Source of the DNA: Mariannaea sp. PMI_226
Lineage: Eukaryota > Ascomycota > Sordariomycetes > Hypocreales > Nectriaceae
Direction of reading: 5' to 3'
Length of the DNA: 64,000 nucleotides
Assembly (NCBI GenBank): GCA_024336345.1
Contig: JANFOG010000001.1
Location: 3,348,001 to 3,412,000 of the forward strand
In this document: piece by piece, positions 35,365 to 46,429 of the stretch
How the letters are laid out: each line of letters opens with the position of its first letter
Numbering within the stretch: position 1 is the stretch's first letter
Made by a program: the position numbers and the translations under genes
Notes under the pieces: model-generated
The model's database searches: none
What the model was told of the DNA's origin: nothing
What the model saw: the letters and a program-made list of their open reading frames with translations, nothing else

Positions 35365-36684
35365 TTAGATGTACCAATTCCGAAGCTCTAGCTGGTAACC
35401 CCAGATCCAAGCTTCCTGGCTGCCGATAATGGCTTCCTCGGAGCTAAGGGTTGACCCCGGGGCCCAGCGTGTATCAGCCATCTGAAAAAGGGACTTCATC
35501 TTTACAAAAGTGTGAGAGTAACCCATAATAAAGAGGGCGGGAATAAAGACAATGTCTTTGGGCGTGCGAAAGATAACAGGCATCGCCTTGATGAGTTTGG
35601 AGGTATAGAGTACGGCGAAGAGCACCCCAATGAGTCTGGAGCTTTGCTTGGCGTACGATGTCTGTGAAAAAAGGATGATTACAGCAAGGTCGTACTAGAG
35701 CGCAAAGCTAATCAAACCAGACAAATGGATAGAGAAGAGCCCGTACGGGTACTTCTTCCACATCTGGGGAAGAGTAAAAGCGTTGAGGTTGGCGCGCCAT
35801 TTGCCACGGGCGCGTCGCTCACAATGGTGGATGAAGTCAGTGTTGCTATGAAGGGAAATCGAGATGCAGTCATCACCGGTGTTTTGGTAAGCGAGTTTCC
35901 AGTCGTGAGTGATGAGCCACTGGGTGATGAAGTTGTCATCACCATTTTTGAGGGGACCGAACTTGTTGAAGAGCTTCTCCTTCTGAAACGCGTCGAGAAA
36001 GGCGCGGTCCTTGAGAATTTCAGTTCGGTAGAGAGCAGTCTCACCGGAGATGACGCTCATGGAGCCATCAATAGCATTAACTGCTCTGTTCTCGTAGTTG
36101 ATGCTTTCATAGTAAACATCGGCTAGGAAGCAGCGGAATGATTCCCAAGAGAAGCCCAGGGCGTGACGGCGGATGCGCTTGTTGGTCCCAACACCGCCAA
36201 CCAATGGATCCTCAAAGGGTGCGAGAGCATTGGGGAGAAAGTTGTCAGGCCAGAAAGCACCATCATCAGTGAGAATGGTGATGCGTGAGTTGATTTCGGG
36301 GATGGCGTGTATAAGCTGATGGCGTTTGCTTGAGAAGGGAATGGCACCGACGTGAAGCAACGTTTGAAGATACTCATCTCGGAGTTTAGCAATGAGGTTA
36401 TTGAGCCTCCATCGCCGACCAGGCCCGACGGTGACAAAGTAAACGGCGCGGGGGTAGTTGTTGAGAATAGAACGGATACAAGCTTCCAGCTCGGGGTTGT
36501 TGATGTCGTAGATGGGGACAATAACACTACAGTCCAAGCTGTTGAACATGCTGCCAACTGGAATTCTCTTCCATGCTTGGTAAAGCAAGGCTCCGAATCC
36601 GTTGATGGCGATGCGGATCATACGAAGCATGAACAGCAGCCAAAAGGCGATGTTAACCATCGTACCAACAGTAGTTGCTCCCAT
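35365..36684 (-). pseudogene. Family 2 glycosyltransferase (hyaluronan-synthase-like), interrupted by an in-frame TAG
   Basis: From ATG 36684 the frame encodes 329 residues, reaches TAG at 35697-35695 (codon 330), then stays open in the same frame for 109 further codons to 35365. The first part has an N-terminal membrane helix and the GT2 core: CSVIVPIYDINNP, TILTDDGAFW, GGVGTNKRIRR, GSMSVISGETALYR, NGDDNFITQW and the product-binding-type motif RRARGKW. The part after TAG resumes the C-terminal membrane region (YDLAVIILF, SYAKQSS, LYTSKLIK) with the family's sequence uninterrupted. The likely original codon was TTG or TGG. It resembles fungal polysaccharide synthase Cps1/HAS-like membrane enzymes. 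An intron removing the stop is possible (TA^GTACGA to CAAAG^C, 54 bp) but would delete conserved residues. Confidence 0.8.
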
Positions 36685-38188
36685 TTTCAATGGAAACCAA
36701 CCGGTATGATGATTTTCAAGGAAAGTTGGGTAATGGAAAGAAGTTTAATGCAGATAGTTTTTGCAAAATGAGGGTTTGTTTGTGAAGAAGAGGATATTGT
36801 TGGGTGTGAAAAGGTAGGTGGATGTGAAGAAGGTACAAGAGAGCAGGGTAGTGGGAGGAGTTTCTTATTGCCTAGAGACTGGAAATGGAATGATTACTCA
36901 GCCACCAAGGCAGTGTTCTGAAGTATACAACAGCGGAACTCACAGTTGCTACAAGACGACGAGCCCTGTATTCCTGGGCATATAAGGGCTGACTGGCTGT
37001 GGTGCTGTAGTGCTGTAGCGCTGAGTGTGAGTGATAACACACTCAGAAGGAGCAGCTATACTGTGTCATAACCTGGGGTAAATGAGATTCCACAAAACGA
37101 ACAAGAATTCTCGGCTTTTTCCATTGTCGGTTTGAAGTTCTGCAGAATACCTGATTATGATTGTCCTGACATAGCTCGACGTCAAGATGCCTTGATATCA
37201 CACAGAGGTATTAGTTAGCTTCTTGGACAGGGGGGTGTGCTTATAAGCAGTGTTCTACGAACACCGTTGATGTTTTGGTAGTTCCAGTTATTGTAATCTG
37301 TAAACCAAAATGTATTTCGATCATGATGAATAGTTGTTTATTTCGGTAGTTGTGCTTGTACGTTGCTTCTGTCATATGGTGTCTTGCATGTAGTCTGATT
37401 GACAGCCTTGGTAACCGTCCTAAATGAGCCACCTCTCTCTCAAGAAGGCTCGTCCCCAAAAAAAAAACGTGGAGATTCTCTTATTAATGGACCAGAACTC
37501 CATACCCAGCTCTTTGTAGATTTGGCGTGGCTGGCCGGCATCCGGCCGAGTGCCTAGGGCGGTGCCCCCGTTCTATCTCCGACGCATCAAGCCGAAATGG
37601 GGAAGTTGGTGAACCTAATAAATCCACATTGGTCTCCATACTGACGATGGATCTAGTCACCTAGAATTACAATGGAAGGGCGTAGCGTGCGTCCCCACGA
37701 GTCGTGAGCCTCATGATCTCTGATCGTCTCATTTGTCATCATATCTGCCCCGTTGAAGAGGGCATCAGATTGGACCGCCAAGGAGGTTCAAAGTGATTCG
37801 GGACTCAACCGCGACATCCTGATACTAGAAGCAAGCGAGGCGCCATTCAACAACATCATTACTCGACCTTCTTTATGCGATGCGAGCCGAAGAGAAAACC
37901 CCTAAGCAAGAGTCCGTGCTATACCCGAAGCCCATTTCCGAACATCGGTTTCCACGATGTGCGCCTGGGTTGGTTCTGCAACCCACTTGAAAACTCTTGG
38001 CTATCTTAGATCATAAATGAGGGCCCCAGTCATTGGGCTTTCTGATGTACACAGGGTTTTTCTCCTTTGACTCTTTCCTCTTCTTCTTTACAACCAACGT
38101 TCTCCCGAATTCGCTGCAGAGTACTTTTCGGCTCTGGTGTTGTTGGGAGGAGAAGTACCCCCCTCCCGAGCTACGGGACTAGTATTGT
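36685..38188. other. Divergent intergenic region
   Basis: This 1.5-kb shared upstream space lies between the glycosyltransferase (-) and the MFS transporter (+). It contains a perfect inverted repeat with 9-bp arms at 37021-37029 and 37038-37046, about 340 bp upstream of the glycosyltransferase ATG. The stretch just before the transporter (38060-38180) is CT-rich, leader-like sequence. No gene is seen. Confidence 0.5.
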
Positions 38189-39712
38189 ATGTTTCGTCAT
38201 TACTCAACAACAGAAATGGACGAGAAGAAGATCTCACAGGAACATGTTCGGGATGAAGAAGCCGACACCCCGGACACGTCAACTCTGAATGATGGAGATG
38301 CCACCGCAAATAGCCAAGACCCAGAGGCAGTCTCAGCGTTAACTGAGGGGGGAGAACTATCATCAATCGAAAACAATGGACCTCCGCCACCCCCCAATGG
38401 AGGTTATGGCTGGGTCTGCACGGCGTGTATCGCCACAATCTACGCTCATACCTGGGGTCTTAACTCAAGTTATGGAGTCTTTCTAGCCTACTATCTTGCA
38501 AACAATACTTTCCCTGGCGCGTCATCTCTCGAATACGCTTTCGTCGGCTCTCTGAGTGTCAGTTGTGCCCTCCTCATTTCTCCTATTGCCACCATGGCTG
38601 TCGGCAAGTTTGGAACTAGGCCAACTCTTTTCATCGGCATTGCCTTCGAAGGAGCCAGTTTGATATGTGCCAGCTTCGCAAGTAAGATCTGGCACCTCTT
38701 CCTTACCCAGGGGATCATGTTTGGTCTTGGCATGGGCTTCCTCTTCGTTCCCAGCGTCGGTATCGTCCCGCAATGGTTCACCACTCACAGATCTCTGGCA
38801 AACGGCATCTCCGCAGCGGGATCCGGTCTTGGCGGCCTTCTCTATTCGCTGGCGAGCGGCGCCATGATCAAGCACCTCGGCATTGCCTGGACATTTCGCA
38901 TCCTCGGCATCATCGCCACCGTGGTTAACACCATCTGCACCCTGCTCGTCAAGGATCGTAACAAAATCATCGGCTCACGTCAAGTTCCCTTTGATGCTTC
39001 CCTATTCAAGCGCCCCGAGTACCTTATGTTATTGGGCTATGGCTGGTTCAGCATGCTAGGTTATGTCGTTCTGATCTTCTCCTTGGCCAACTACGCCAAC
39101 GAGATTGGACTCGACGCTTCCCATGCTTCCCTCATTAGTGCCCTCTTCAACTTGGGGCAGGCTTTGGGCCGACCATTTATCGGATATTTCAGTGACCGGA
39201 CTGGTAGAATCAACATGGCATGCTGTACCACTTTCGCTGCTGCTGTTTTCAGCTTTGCGCTCTGGATCAACGGTAAGGTCTTTGGAGTTTTGGTCCTCTT
39301 TACCATTGTTGGTGGTGCAGTAGCCGGCACATTCTGGGCTACTATCGCACCAGTCACCGCCGAGGTTGTTGGCCTTGCGGATGTTCCAGCTGCGCTCAAT
39401 TTGGTGTGGTTGGTTATTGTTCTGCCTTGCACCTTCAGCGAACCTATAGCTTTGGAGATTGTCGCAGGCACTGGCAAGTACATCGGCACACAGATCTTCG
39501 TTGGCTTCATGTACATTGCGGCGGGTCTGACTTTGGTTGCCTTGCGTGGTTGGAAGATCGGCGAGATTGCAGAGACAGCTCGGCAAATGCAGCAAGATCC
39601 TGAGCACATCAATCGTGTTGTGACGGCACGTAGCGAGGCAATCAGCGTCATGAGTATGAAAGCTGGACGAAAGAGAATGCTAGCAGATTGCTATAAGCCA
39701 GGACGAGTCTAG
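38189..39712 (+). CDS. Monocarboxylate-transporter-like MFS permease
   Basis: A single exon encodes 507 aa. An acidic, Ser/Thr-rich cytoplasmic N-terminus leads to PPNGGYGWV, the signature of the MCT (SLC16-like) branch of the major facilitator superfamily. About twelve hydrophobic helices follow, with GKFGTRPTLFIG between helices 2 and 3, RSLANGISAAGSGLGG in helix 5, and a long loop before LFKRPEYLMLLGYGWF in the second half. FSDRTGRINM matches the MFS loop 8-9 motif. Fungal homologues (Mch family) carry monocarboxylates, riboflavin or nicotinate, so the substrate is open. A second Met at 38216 (MDEKK) is equally plausible as the start. An intradiol dioxygenase lies 1.3 kb downstream on the same strand; joint use on aromatic acids is only a guess. 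Confidence 0.92.
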   Translation: MFRHYSTTEMDEKKISQEHVRDEEADTPDTSTLNDGDATANSQDPEAVSALTEGGELSSIENNGPPPPPNGGYGWVCTACIATIYAHTWGLNSSYGVFLAYYLANNTFPGASSLEYAFVGSLSVSCALLISPIATMAVGKFGTRPTLFIGIAFEGASLICASFASKIWHLFLTQGIMFGLGMGFLFVPSVGIVPQWFTTHRSLANGISAAGSGLGGLLYSLASGAMIKHLGIAWTFRILGIIATVVNTICTLLVKDRNKIIGSRQVPFDASLFKRPEYLMLLGYGWFSMLGYVVLIFSLANYANEIGLDASHASLISALFNLGQALGRPFIGYFSDRTGRINMACCTTFAAAVFSFALWINGKVFGVLVLFTIVGGAVAGTFWATIAPVTAEVVGLADVPAALNLVWLVIVLPCTFSEPIALEIVAGTGKYIGTQIFVGFMYIAAGLTLVALRGWKIGEIAETARQMQQDPEHINRVVTARSEAISVMSMKAGRKRMLADCYKPGRV

Positions 39713-41025
39713 TAATTCTGGACGGATAACACTGCAAATTTTGATACCCGACACATCTGGACAGAGGATATTAAAGAATAATGGAGTACAGCGGACAGTG
39801 CCTTGATAAACGGAAGACTGTTCACCGATTGACTCAGCCGCAGCGTAGCTGGAAGCAAGGTAACCATTCCGCTACAGTAGTTGTTGTTGTTCAGTCGATC
39901 AAGGCCTCACTATATCGGGAGAAAGTACGGTCCAAGAGTTGACGATGAGATCAGAGCGAATGATTCAGAGCGAGTTACTCAAACCGCAAAAAGCGTATCC
40001 TAGCTAGCGATGATATTTGTGCATTACCTGCCGAAGCAGTGTGCCTCAAACCTATAAATACCCCTCAATTGCTTTATTCGTCATGCTATGGCAGAGGGAA
40101 GTAATAGTATATAGTGAATATACGAACTAAGTATATCCTCCCACCGATTCATCGCATTATAGAAATGCACGCATTCATGCATGCATGTGAAAAAAAAAAG
40201 GTCAGTACAAGGACCTATTCGAATATTCCATTACGATCCAGGCTGCCAAGCACCTATCTTTAGATAGAAAACTGAGTGTCTGAGGAAATGGGGTGGTGGC
40301 TTTCTTTTCATGGAAGCCGGGAATAATGTACATCTCTTCGGCCTGATCTCCGTGGCTGTCTTGACCAAAATGGTTTCAGTCGTTCAGTCTCAACTACGTA
40401 ATGTGTGCAAGTATTATCCGAGCAGATCGCCCGCTAGTGGTTTGTCCGTTCTTCGAAACACCAGGAATGGAATGGACTTTGATGAATCCTACCTTGCCCT
40501 AAGAACAACTATCAGCCTGAAAATTTGAACGTGCATCGAGCTCGTATCTCGGAACGAATCAAGGTCCACGTGAATGGACAAGGTTGAACAAGTCCGCAAG
40601 AATACGGGCTCCTATGGGCTTAAAAGGGCAACATCACCAATCGCCGTTCATTTATTTCTGCACCTCGTCACTCTTTGACTTTGGTGTGTCGGGTAAGGGA
40701 TCCAATTGGTGGGTGAGCAAGCCAGTTTCCGATAGTTGTCTCTGTATTCTATTCCAGCTGAGACTGTCTTACCCCGCTCTTCTCGCAGCTGTTTCCCCCT
40801 CACTAACCTGAACATATCAAAAGACCCCTTTGCTCGGCACAATACTTGACAACTGGATTCCATAAGAGGGCTGTGCTAAGCTAGTTGGGGAGCCAGACCA
40901 TGGTGGACGTTATGAATAATAAGATATCCAAACATGCCCTGGCGACGGTTCACACCCCAGATTTGGATATCTCTTCCTCTCCGTAATTTTGACCTTGCTC
41001 ATTGAGCTTGGAAGTGCTGCACAAC
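39713..41025. other. Intergenic
   Basis: This 1.3-kb space lies between two plus-strand genes and contains AT-rich 3' UTR-like sequence and a short A-run near 40190. No gene is supported. Confidence 0.5.
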
Positions 41026-42202
41026 ATGCGTTACAGGGATTCTTTGCTTGACTTGCTCGCCTTCACCTCCCTGTGGTCATCCACGAATGCCCATGGTGGC
41101 AAGTCTCTGGGCGAGGAGCTCCGTGCCCGTCAGGTCTATGCGCGTGATAACCATATGAATCTTCGTCATTGTGCCGATAAATTTGAACGAGACGGCCTCT
41201 ATGCCCGCGCATTCGAACGTCGAGCTGTACAGTTGGATACTCTCCGAAAGAGGAGTCAGTTTGCAGGTATGACACAGGACTGTTCATTATATTGATGAAT
41301 TAAATGGAGCTGACACTGAGGAGATGATTCAAAGAACCATCAAGCTCGGGACGGGTTTTTCGATTTTGTCAGTGATGACTTCGGGTTCTCATCAACCAAG
41401 CATGATGGATGCGTCCTTCATCCAGAACTCACCGAAGGGCCATATTGTAAGCCATTCGCTTTGTAGTTGTCGACAGTTCAGCTTACACCATGACAAGATA
41501 TTGAAGGAGAAAAGGTCCGTGATAATTTAGTGGATGGCCAGGACGGTGTCCTATTCCTTCTCGATCTCCAAATCGTCGACTCCCATACCTGTGAGCCGGT
41601 TGATGGCGTTTATGTCGAGATCTGGCGTAAGTTATCATACAGAAGCATTGATGATCTAGCTAACGAACCTGCGTCCTAATATAGATACTAACGCAACCGG
41701 TGTCTATTCTGGCGTCGTCGCCGATGACAACGGCTCGGGGAAAGCTGACAAGCACAATGCCTATACGACCTTCAACCGTGGGATACAAAAAACGAGTGAA
41801 GATGGTGTCGTTTTTTTCACGAGTATATTTCCCGGCCACTACACAGGACGTGCCCCCCATGTCCACGTAATGACACACATCAAACCCGAGATTCGTAAAG
41901 ATGGCACAATTATTAGCAACACTGCAACCCATATCGGACAGCTCTTTTTGGACCAACGCCTTATCTTGGATATCGAGGCTCTATCGCCCTACCGCAAAAA
42001 TAAGAATAAGTTGACGTACAACGTCGAAGACTACTACTTCCGTCAAGCTTTCGAAACTTCGAATCCTATAATGCCGTGGATGAAGCTGGGATGGCCTGGG
42101 CATGAGCATGCCATACTTGGTTGGATGCCCGTTGGAATAAACATGTCAAACGTTCGACATGCGTATGTCGCAGGGACTTTGAAACCAGAGCCGACAGATT
42201 GA
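41026..42202 (+). CDS. Secreted intradiol ring-cleavage dioxygenase-like protein
   Basis: Four exons (41026-41266, 41321-41446, 41498-41626 and 41685-42202) are joined by three short introns (54, 51 and 58 bp). The product is 337 aa. The N-terminal hydrophobic stretch (LLDLLAFTSLWSSTNA) is a probable but weak signal peptide. Family landmarks are VLHPELTEGPYYIEGE, VDSHTCEPVDGVYVEIW, NATGVYSG and PGHYTGRAPHVHV. The four expected Fe(III) ligands are all present: Tyr173, Tyr218, His224 and His226. Related fungal extracellular enzymes cleave catechols and hydroxylated aromatics from lignin or phenolic breakdown. The usual WHCN motif reads WHTN here. The exon 2 acceptor (CACTGAG) is non-ideal, but frame and motifs support it. 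Confidence 0.92.
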
Positions 42203-42559
42203 ACATGAATGAGAGGACTATAAATAACCATGGGATGATGCTTGGAAACTGGGGGAACGGTTCTGAATGAGCAGCGGGAATTAGTCACAAATTTGGCTTG
42301 TATTAAAAGAACATGTAGAATTAGCCAGTACAAAATATGATATGCACATGTATATATGTTGTCTACCGAGGAGATCCATTTGCATGGAATTCGTAGCTGT
42401 CCCCAGTATCAACTCATTCATCGCGGCCCCTGCCACGTGATCTGGCGTCGCAATTATGACGCGTCGCTTTTGTCCCCGCGAAAGTTCGCGACGCCCAACT
42501 CACGTCATCCTTTAACCATCTAGCCTGAACGGCCTCTGTGCCGAGCTTGATAGTTCAAA

Positions 42560-45077
42560 ATGTGGCTCCTAGAAAGCCCTGAGGCTTTTCAAAGTAAGCC
42601 ATAGAAAACATGAGATGATGGATGGATTCTGTCTGACTTGTTATAACTTAGACCGACGACTATGGCTTCGACCGGGAAAGACGTATCTCTTCGGCCGGAC
42701 TGTCGCAGAGCGTGAGCACCCATAAAGAAGAATGCGACAGCCCCCAAACTCACATATTGTTTTCTATTTTAGCTGGACAACTCGCAATATCTCACAACAC
42801 AATTTCCCGGAAGCATTTGACCATTACCATCGACCGGGTTGAAGAAGGCCAAGCTTACCATCCCACGAGTCGTTCAGCGCTTACGATCGAAGACCTTGCG
42901 ACCAAGATAGGAACAGTTGTAAATGGAAAGAAGATCAAGGGCAAAAAAGTAGTGGTCGAGAATGAATCCGCTGAGTTTACTATGGGAAAGAGTCCCCATA
43001 AGTTTCGGTAACAATAGCCTTCCTTAGATCCCCGACATAGACTAACTGACCTAGGATTACTTGGAATCCTGTTGTCTTTTCATTTTCCTTCACGAAAAAG
43101 GAACTGCAGAATCAACCTTTAAACCAACTTCAAGAGAAATTCGAACAACTCGATATTAAACTCTTGACAGACTATACAAAGTCCACTACGCATGTGGTAT
43201 CGAAGAAGCGAAATACGGCAAAGGGTCTACAAGCCCTGATTAACGGACGATACATTGTCAGTGAATCTTTTCTCGATGCGATCGTAGAGGCTTCAGCTGT
43301 ACCAACGGATGGAGATGGCACCGAGTCCAGTCTGTTGGAAAATGATTTTGAGGCTCACTGGCCGGATGCAATGCAGCACCTCCCACCGCCCGGAGGCGAA
43401 CCTGTGCAGCATCCAGACTCGACATACCTTCCCGATTCTGACAGAAACGACGTATTTGAAGGATATACGTTCATCTTTTACGACAAGTCTCAATACGACA
43501 ATCTCTTAGCGCCCATTACGAGCGGGTCTGGTAAAGCGTTGCTTGGCGATGTTGAACCAAACAAAACTGGCGTGGACGAATTTGTGCAATACGTGAAGAA
43601 TGTTGCAGGAGAAAAGGGTCTCGGTGCTTTCGATGACGGAAGTGAGGGGAAAGGTGTGGTGCTAGTCAGATATGTGCCTTCTAAAGGAACATTTGTGAGC
43701 TGGTACGCCGAGTTCTTCACAGCAGTTTCCCTTCGCTTGGACCACCGCCCCATCGAACAGAGCGAGTTTCTGGAAGCAATTCTCATCAAGGATGCAAGCA
43801 TTCTCCGTCGGCCGCTTGAGGTTGAATCTGAGCCCAGCACACAGGAGCCGGCGGCCGACGCCCTACCAAATCCTATACCGGAGGGACAGAATAGAGATAG
43901 GGAATTTGAAGCACCTATTGAAGAGTCCGATCCAGTTCCTCGGAAATTTAGAGCCAGGAGGACTGTTAAGAGACGGTTCGCAGGCTTTGACGATGACGCG
44001 GACGTTGATATGGACAATGCTCCAGCTGCACCTCCCCAAGGTCTAGAAAGTCACCTCCCAGTTGAAGAAGAGGGCGGATTGTTTGTATCACAGGAGCCTG
44101 ACGCTCCATCTCCTCTGGAGGAGTCGAGCAACAATACGCGAACTCAAAGAAAGAGGCATGCGTCATCTCTGCCAGAAGATGACCTAATGGATGGCATGGC
44201 GCCAGCGGCGGCTAAGTTCAAGAAGCAGCGATTAGAAATGGGAGAGGATTTAGACGCACCCTCTCCGGAACCTGAAAAACCAGTTAAAATACCAGAAACG
44301 AAAAAGAAGATCAAGAAGGAATTCGACATTTTGGCAATAGCAGCACAAAATCGGGAACAAGAGGAAGCTCGAGCCCGTGCAGAAAAAGAAGATTTGGCAA
44401 ACCTCCCCGACGATGTTGATCTATCTGAAATTCGTCGACTCAATATCGTGGAGGAAATGGAGGTTCGCGTTTCAGTCTTACAGTCCCGAACGCGAGAGGA
44501 AGACATCGCTAGCGGTCGCTGGAACCCAAAATGGAATGGGATGAAGAACTTCAAGAGGTTTCGATCTCGAGGAGAAGTGGCCGGCAGGCCCTTGGCCAAG
44601 GTTATTGTCCCTCTGACCGAGGTGAAGAACAAAGAGTTTGGAGTGGGTGATGATTACTGGCTGGAAGATGAAGAAATCCAGCAGAGGAAGAAACAAGCTA
44701 GCCAGCCTTCTGGCGAATCTCAGGTCTCGGTAGCACCGCCGGCTCCTCCTCCTTCTAAGCGAGGCGCCCAGAGACGGGTTGTTGGAATTGTGCTGTCTGA
44801 CAGTGATGAAGAGACATCCCAGGCTAGGGAAGCGGAGTCAGTGTCATCTGCACGACCACGAACAAGGGCCTCAGCATCACAGTCGCAGGCCAACACAAGG
44901 AGTCAGTCATCTCGGGTAACAAGCCAAGGGAGCAAACGGATAGCGGAGGATCCAGCGACAGAGCAACCTCCAAAACGTCAACGACAAACACGTAAGCCCA
45001 TCACCATCATTGCAGATAGTGAGAACAGCGAGGACAGTGATGATGAGCTCAAGTTCAGGTTTGGAAAGAGGCGGTGA
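42560..45077 (+). CDS. nbs1: DNA repair protein NBS1 (Nibrin/Xrs2 homologue), MRN complex subunit
   Basis: Four exons (42560-42593, 42652-42711, 42773-43007 and 43055-45077) give 783 aa. The FHA domain spans roughly residues 1-105, with MWLLESPEAF, TYLFGRTVAE and AISHNTISRKHLTI carrying the phosphothreonine-binding Arg, Ser and His. It is followed by tandem BRCT-like regions (TKSTTHVVSKKRNTAKGLQ, and FEGYTFIFYD onwards). The middle is disordered and basic. The Mre11-binding motif KNFKRF is at about 607-612, and the protein ends in an FxF motif with basic tail (KFRFGKRR) that binds the ATM/Tel1 kinase. NBS1 recruits MRE11-RAD50 and Tel1 to double-strand breaks. The first two exons are very short (34 and 60 bp) but fit the conserved N-terminus exactly. 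Confidence 0.95.
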
Positions 45078-45244
45078 AAGGTCTTTGATGTAAATCTTCT
45101 GGGGTTCTGGGGTATCTCTATAAGCTATAATACATCTATATTTATATGATGACAAATGGACTGTTTCCTCCCACCGGTAATACTGACCTTATCCTAAACA
45201 CATAGCATACCCAAATTCTATCGACGTTGATACAAGCCTCGGCT

Positions 45245-46429
45245 TTAGTCCATCTGGTCCATTTCACTCTTCTCGTCTTCCTCGACTAGGAGGCCAACCA
45301 AGCAGGCAGATAGCATAGTCTCGTAGTTGACCCAGGGGTGAATCTCGCCAAACAGCTTTGTGCCATCTCGGCCAGCACCACGCATCAATTCTGGAACACC
45401 ACCGGGATGGAAGTCAGCGTACGGGGTAACATTGTAGACCTTGCCGTTGAGGGCCATCCAGGCGTCTTTGCCTTTGCGGCCCGTCATGCGCTTGAGCATG
45501 GATGGCGTAACACGAAGGTAGGGAGTTGAAGGATCAACACCACGAAGGTCACTATTGGGGCCAGATATACGAGCCCAGTCTAGAGGAGAATGACCTGGAG
45601 TGAGAAGGACTTTTCGACTAGGCTTGGAGGGCTTGGAAGAGTGAGTTGGAGGCGGGGCGAGACCGGAAGAAGAGCCTCCGGGTCCACGGTTTGGAGTTGG
45701 TCCACGGGCTCTCTGGGCAGAGTTTGGAGCAGGAAACTGGGCGAGAGTAGGGAGACGGCCGGCGGGAGGTGGCATATATCCTGGAGATGGCGCATGCCTC
45801 GGGGGTGGAGGGGGCATCATGGAGCTTGAGGGCGCCGGAGCATTGGCGGAGGCTGTGGACCCCCGAACGACTGGGGTCGGACCTGCAGGTATCCGTACAG
45901 GAGGAGCTGGGTTGCCAGGCGCCTCATCGAGAGAGAATGTAGGTACGAGAATAGAGGGCGCATCCGCTGGCCCTGCCTTCGGGGTGGTCTGCTCGTCCGG
46001 TTCGGTGATGGTCGGAGGTTGAATGGTAGGGAGTAGTGGCGGCGGAGGCATTGCAGCAGTGACGTGCTGCGTTGTCTTGGAGGCACCATGATTGTGGTCC
46101 CCAGTAGCCACCTTCGATGGTTGGGAGCGAACACGATCTTGGTTGCGGTCGGACGAGGACGGAGAGAACGCATGGCTGTGTTCACCTGAGCCCGGTTCAG
46201 CCCGTCGACCCGGTTCCAGCTCGTGATGTGACGACGTCGTTGGCTCCTGGTCAGAATTTGCTTTTGCCTTTGCCTTGGTGCCAGTATTAGCAGCGCCCGT
46301 GCCGGTGATTGCGCCTGTGCCTCCCCTCCATCGTAGAAGGACTTGGAGAGGCGTTAGCACCCAGGCGGGAGGACGAATAATGACCCAGACGACCGAGGCG
46401 AGAATGAGCGACAGCCCCAAGACGCCCAT
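45245..46429 (-). CDS. Membrane-anchored cytochrome b5-like heme-binding protein
   Basis: A single exon encodes 394 aa. An N-terminal membrane helix (LGLSLILASVVWVII) is followed by about 270 residues of Pro/Ser/Ala-rich disordered linker. A C-terminal cytochrome b5-like domain then starts at about residue 306 (RVTPSMLKRMTGRKG). Heme ligand candidates are His341 in the classic FHPGG motif and His364 in GEIHPWVNY. The layout (anchor, long linker, C-terminal b5 domain) recalls fungal Irc21-like proteins, whose electron partner is unclear. The gene is convergent with NBS1; the stops are 167 bp apart, so the 3' UTRs probably overlap. Confidence 0.88.
   Translation of the reverse strand: MGVLGLSLILASVVWVIIRPPAWVLTPLQVLLRWRGGTGAITGTGAANTGTKAKAKANSDQEPTTSSHHELEPGRRAEPGSGEHSHAFSPSSSDRNQDRVRSQPSKVATGDHNHGASKTTQHVTAAMPPPPLLPTIQPPTITEPDEQTTPKAGPADAPSILVPTFSLDEAPGNPAPPVRIPAGPTPVVRGSTASANAPAPSSSMMPPPPPRHAPSPGYMPPPAGRLPTLAQFPAPNSAQRARGPTPNRGPGGSSSGLAPPPTHSSKPSKPSRKVLLTPGHSPLDWARISGPNSDLRGVDPSTPYLRVTPSMLKRMTGRKGKDAWMALNGKVYNVTPYADFHPGGVPELMRGAGRDGTKLFGEIHPWVNYETMLSACLVGLLVEEDEKSEMDQMD

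Noticed and set aside
35365..35625. A separate small membrane protein downstream of the glycosyltransferase
   Set aside because: It is in the same frame as the glycosyltransferase and continues its C-terminal membrane region after the TAG; it is not an independent gene.
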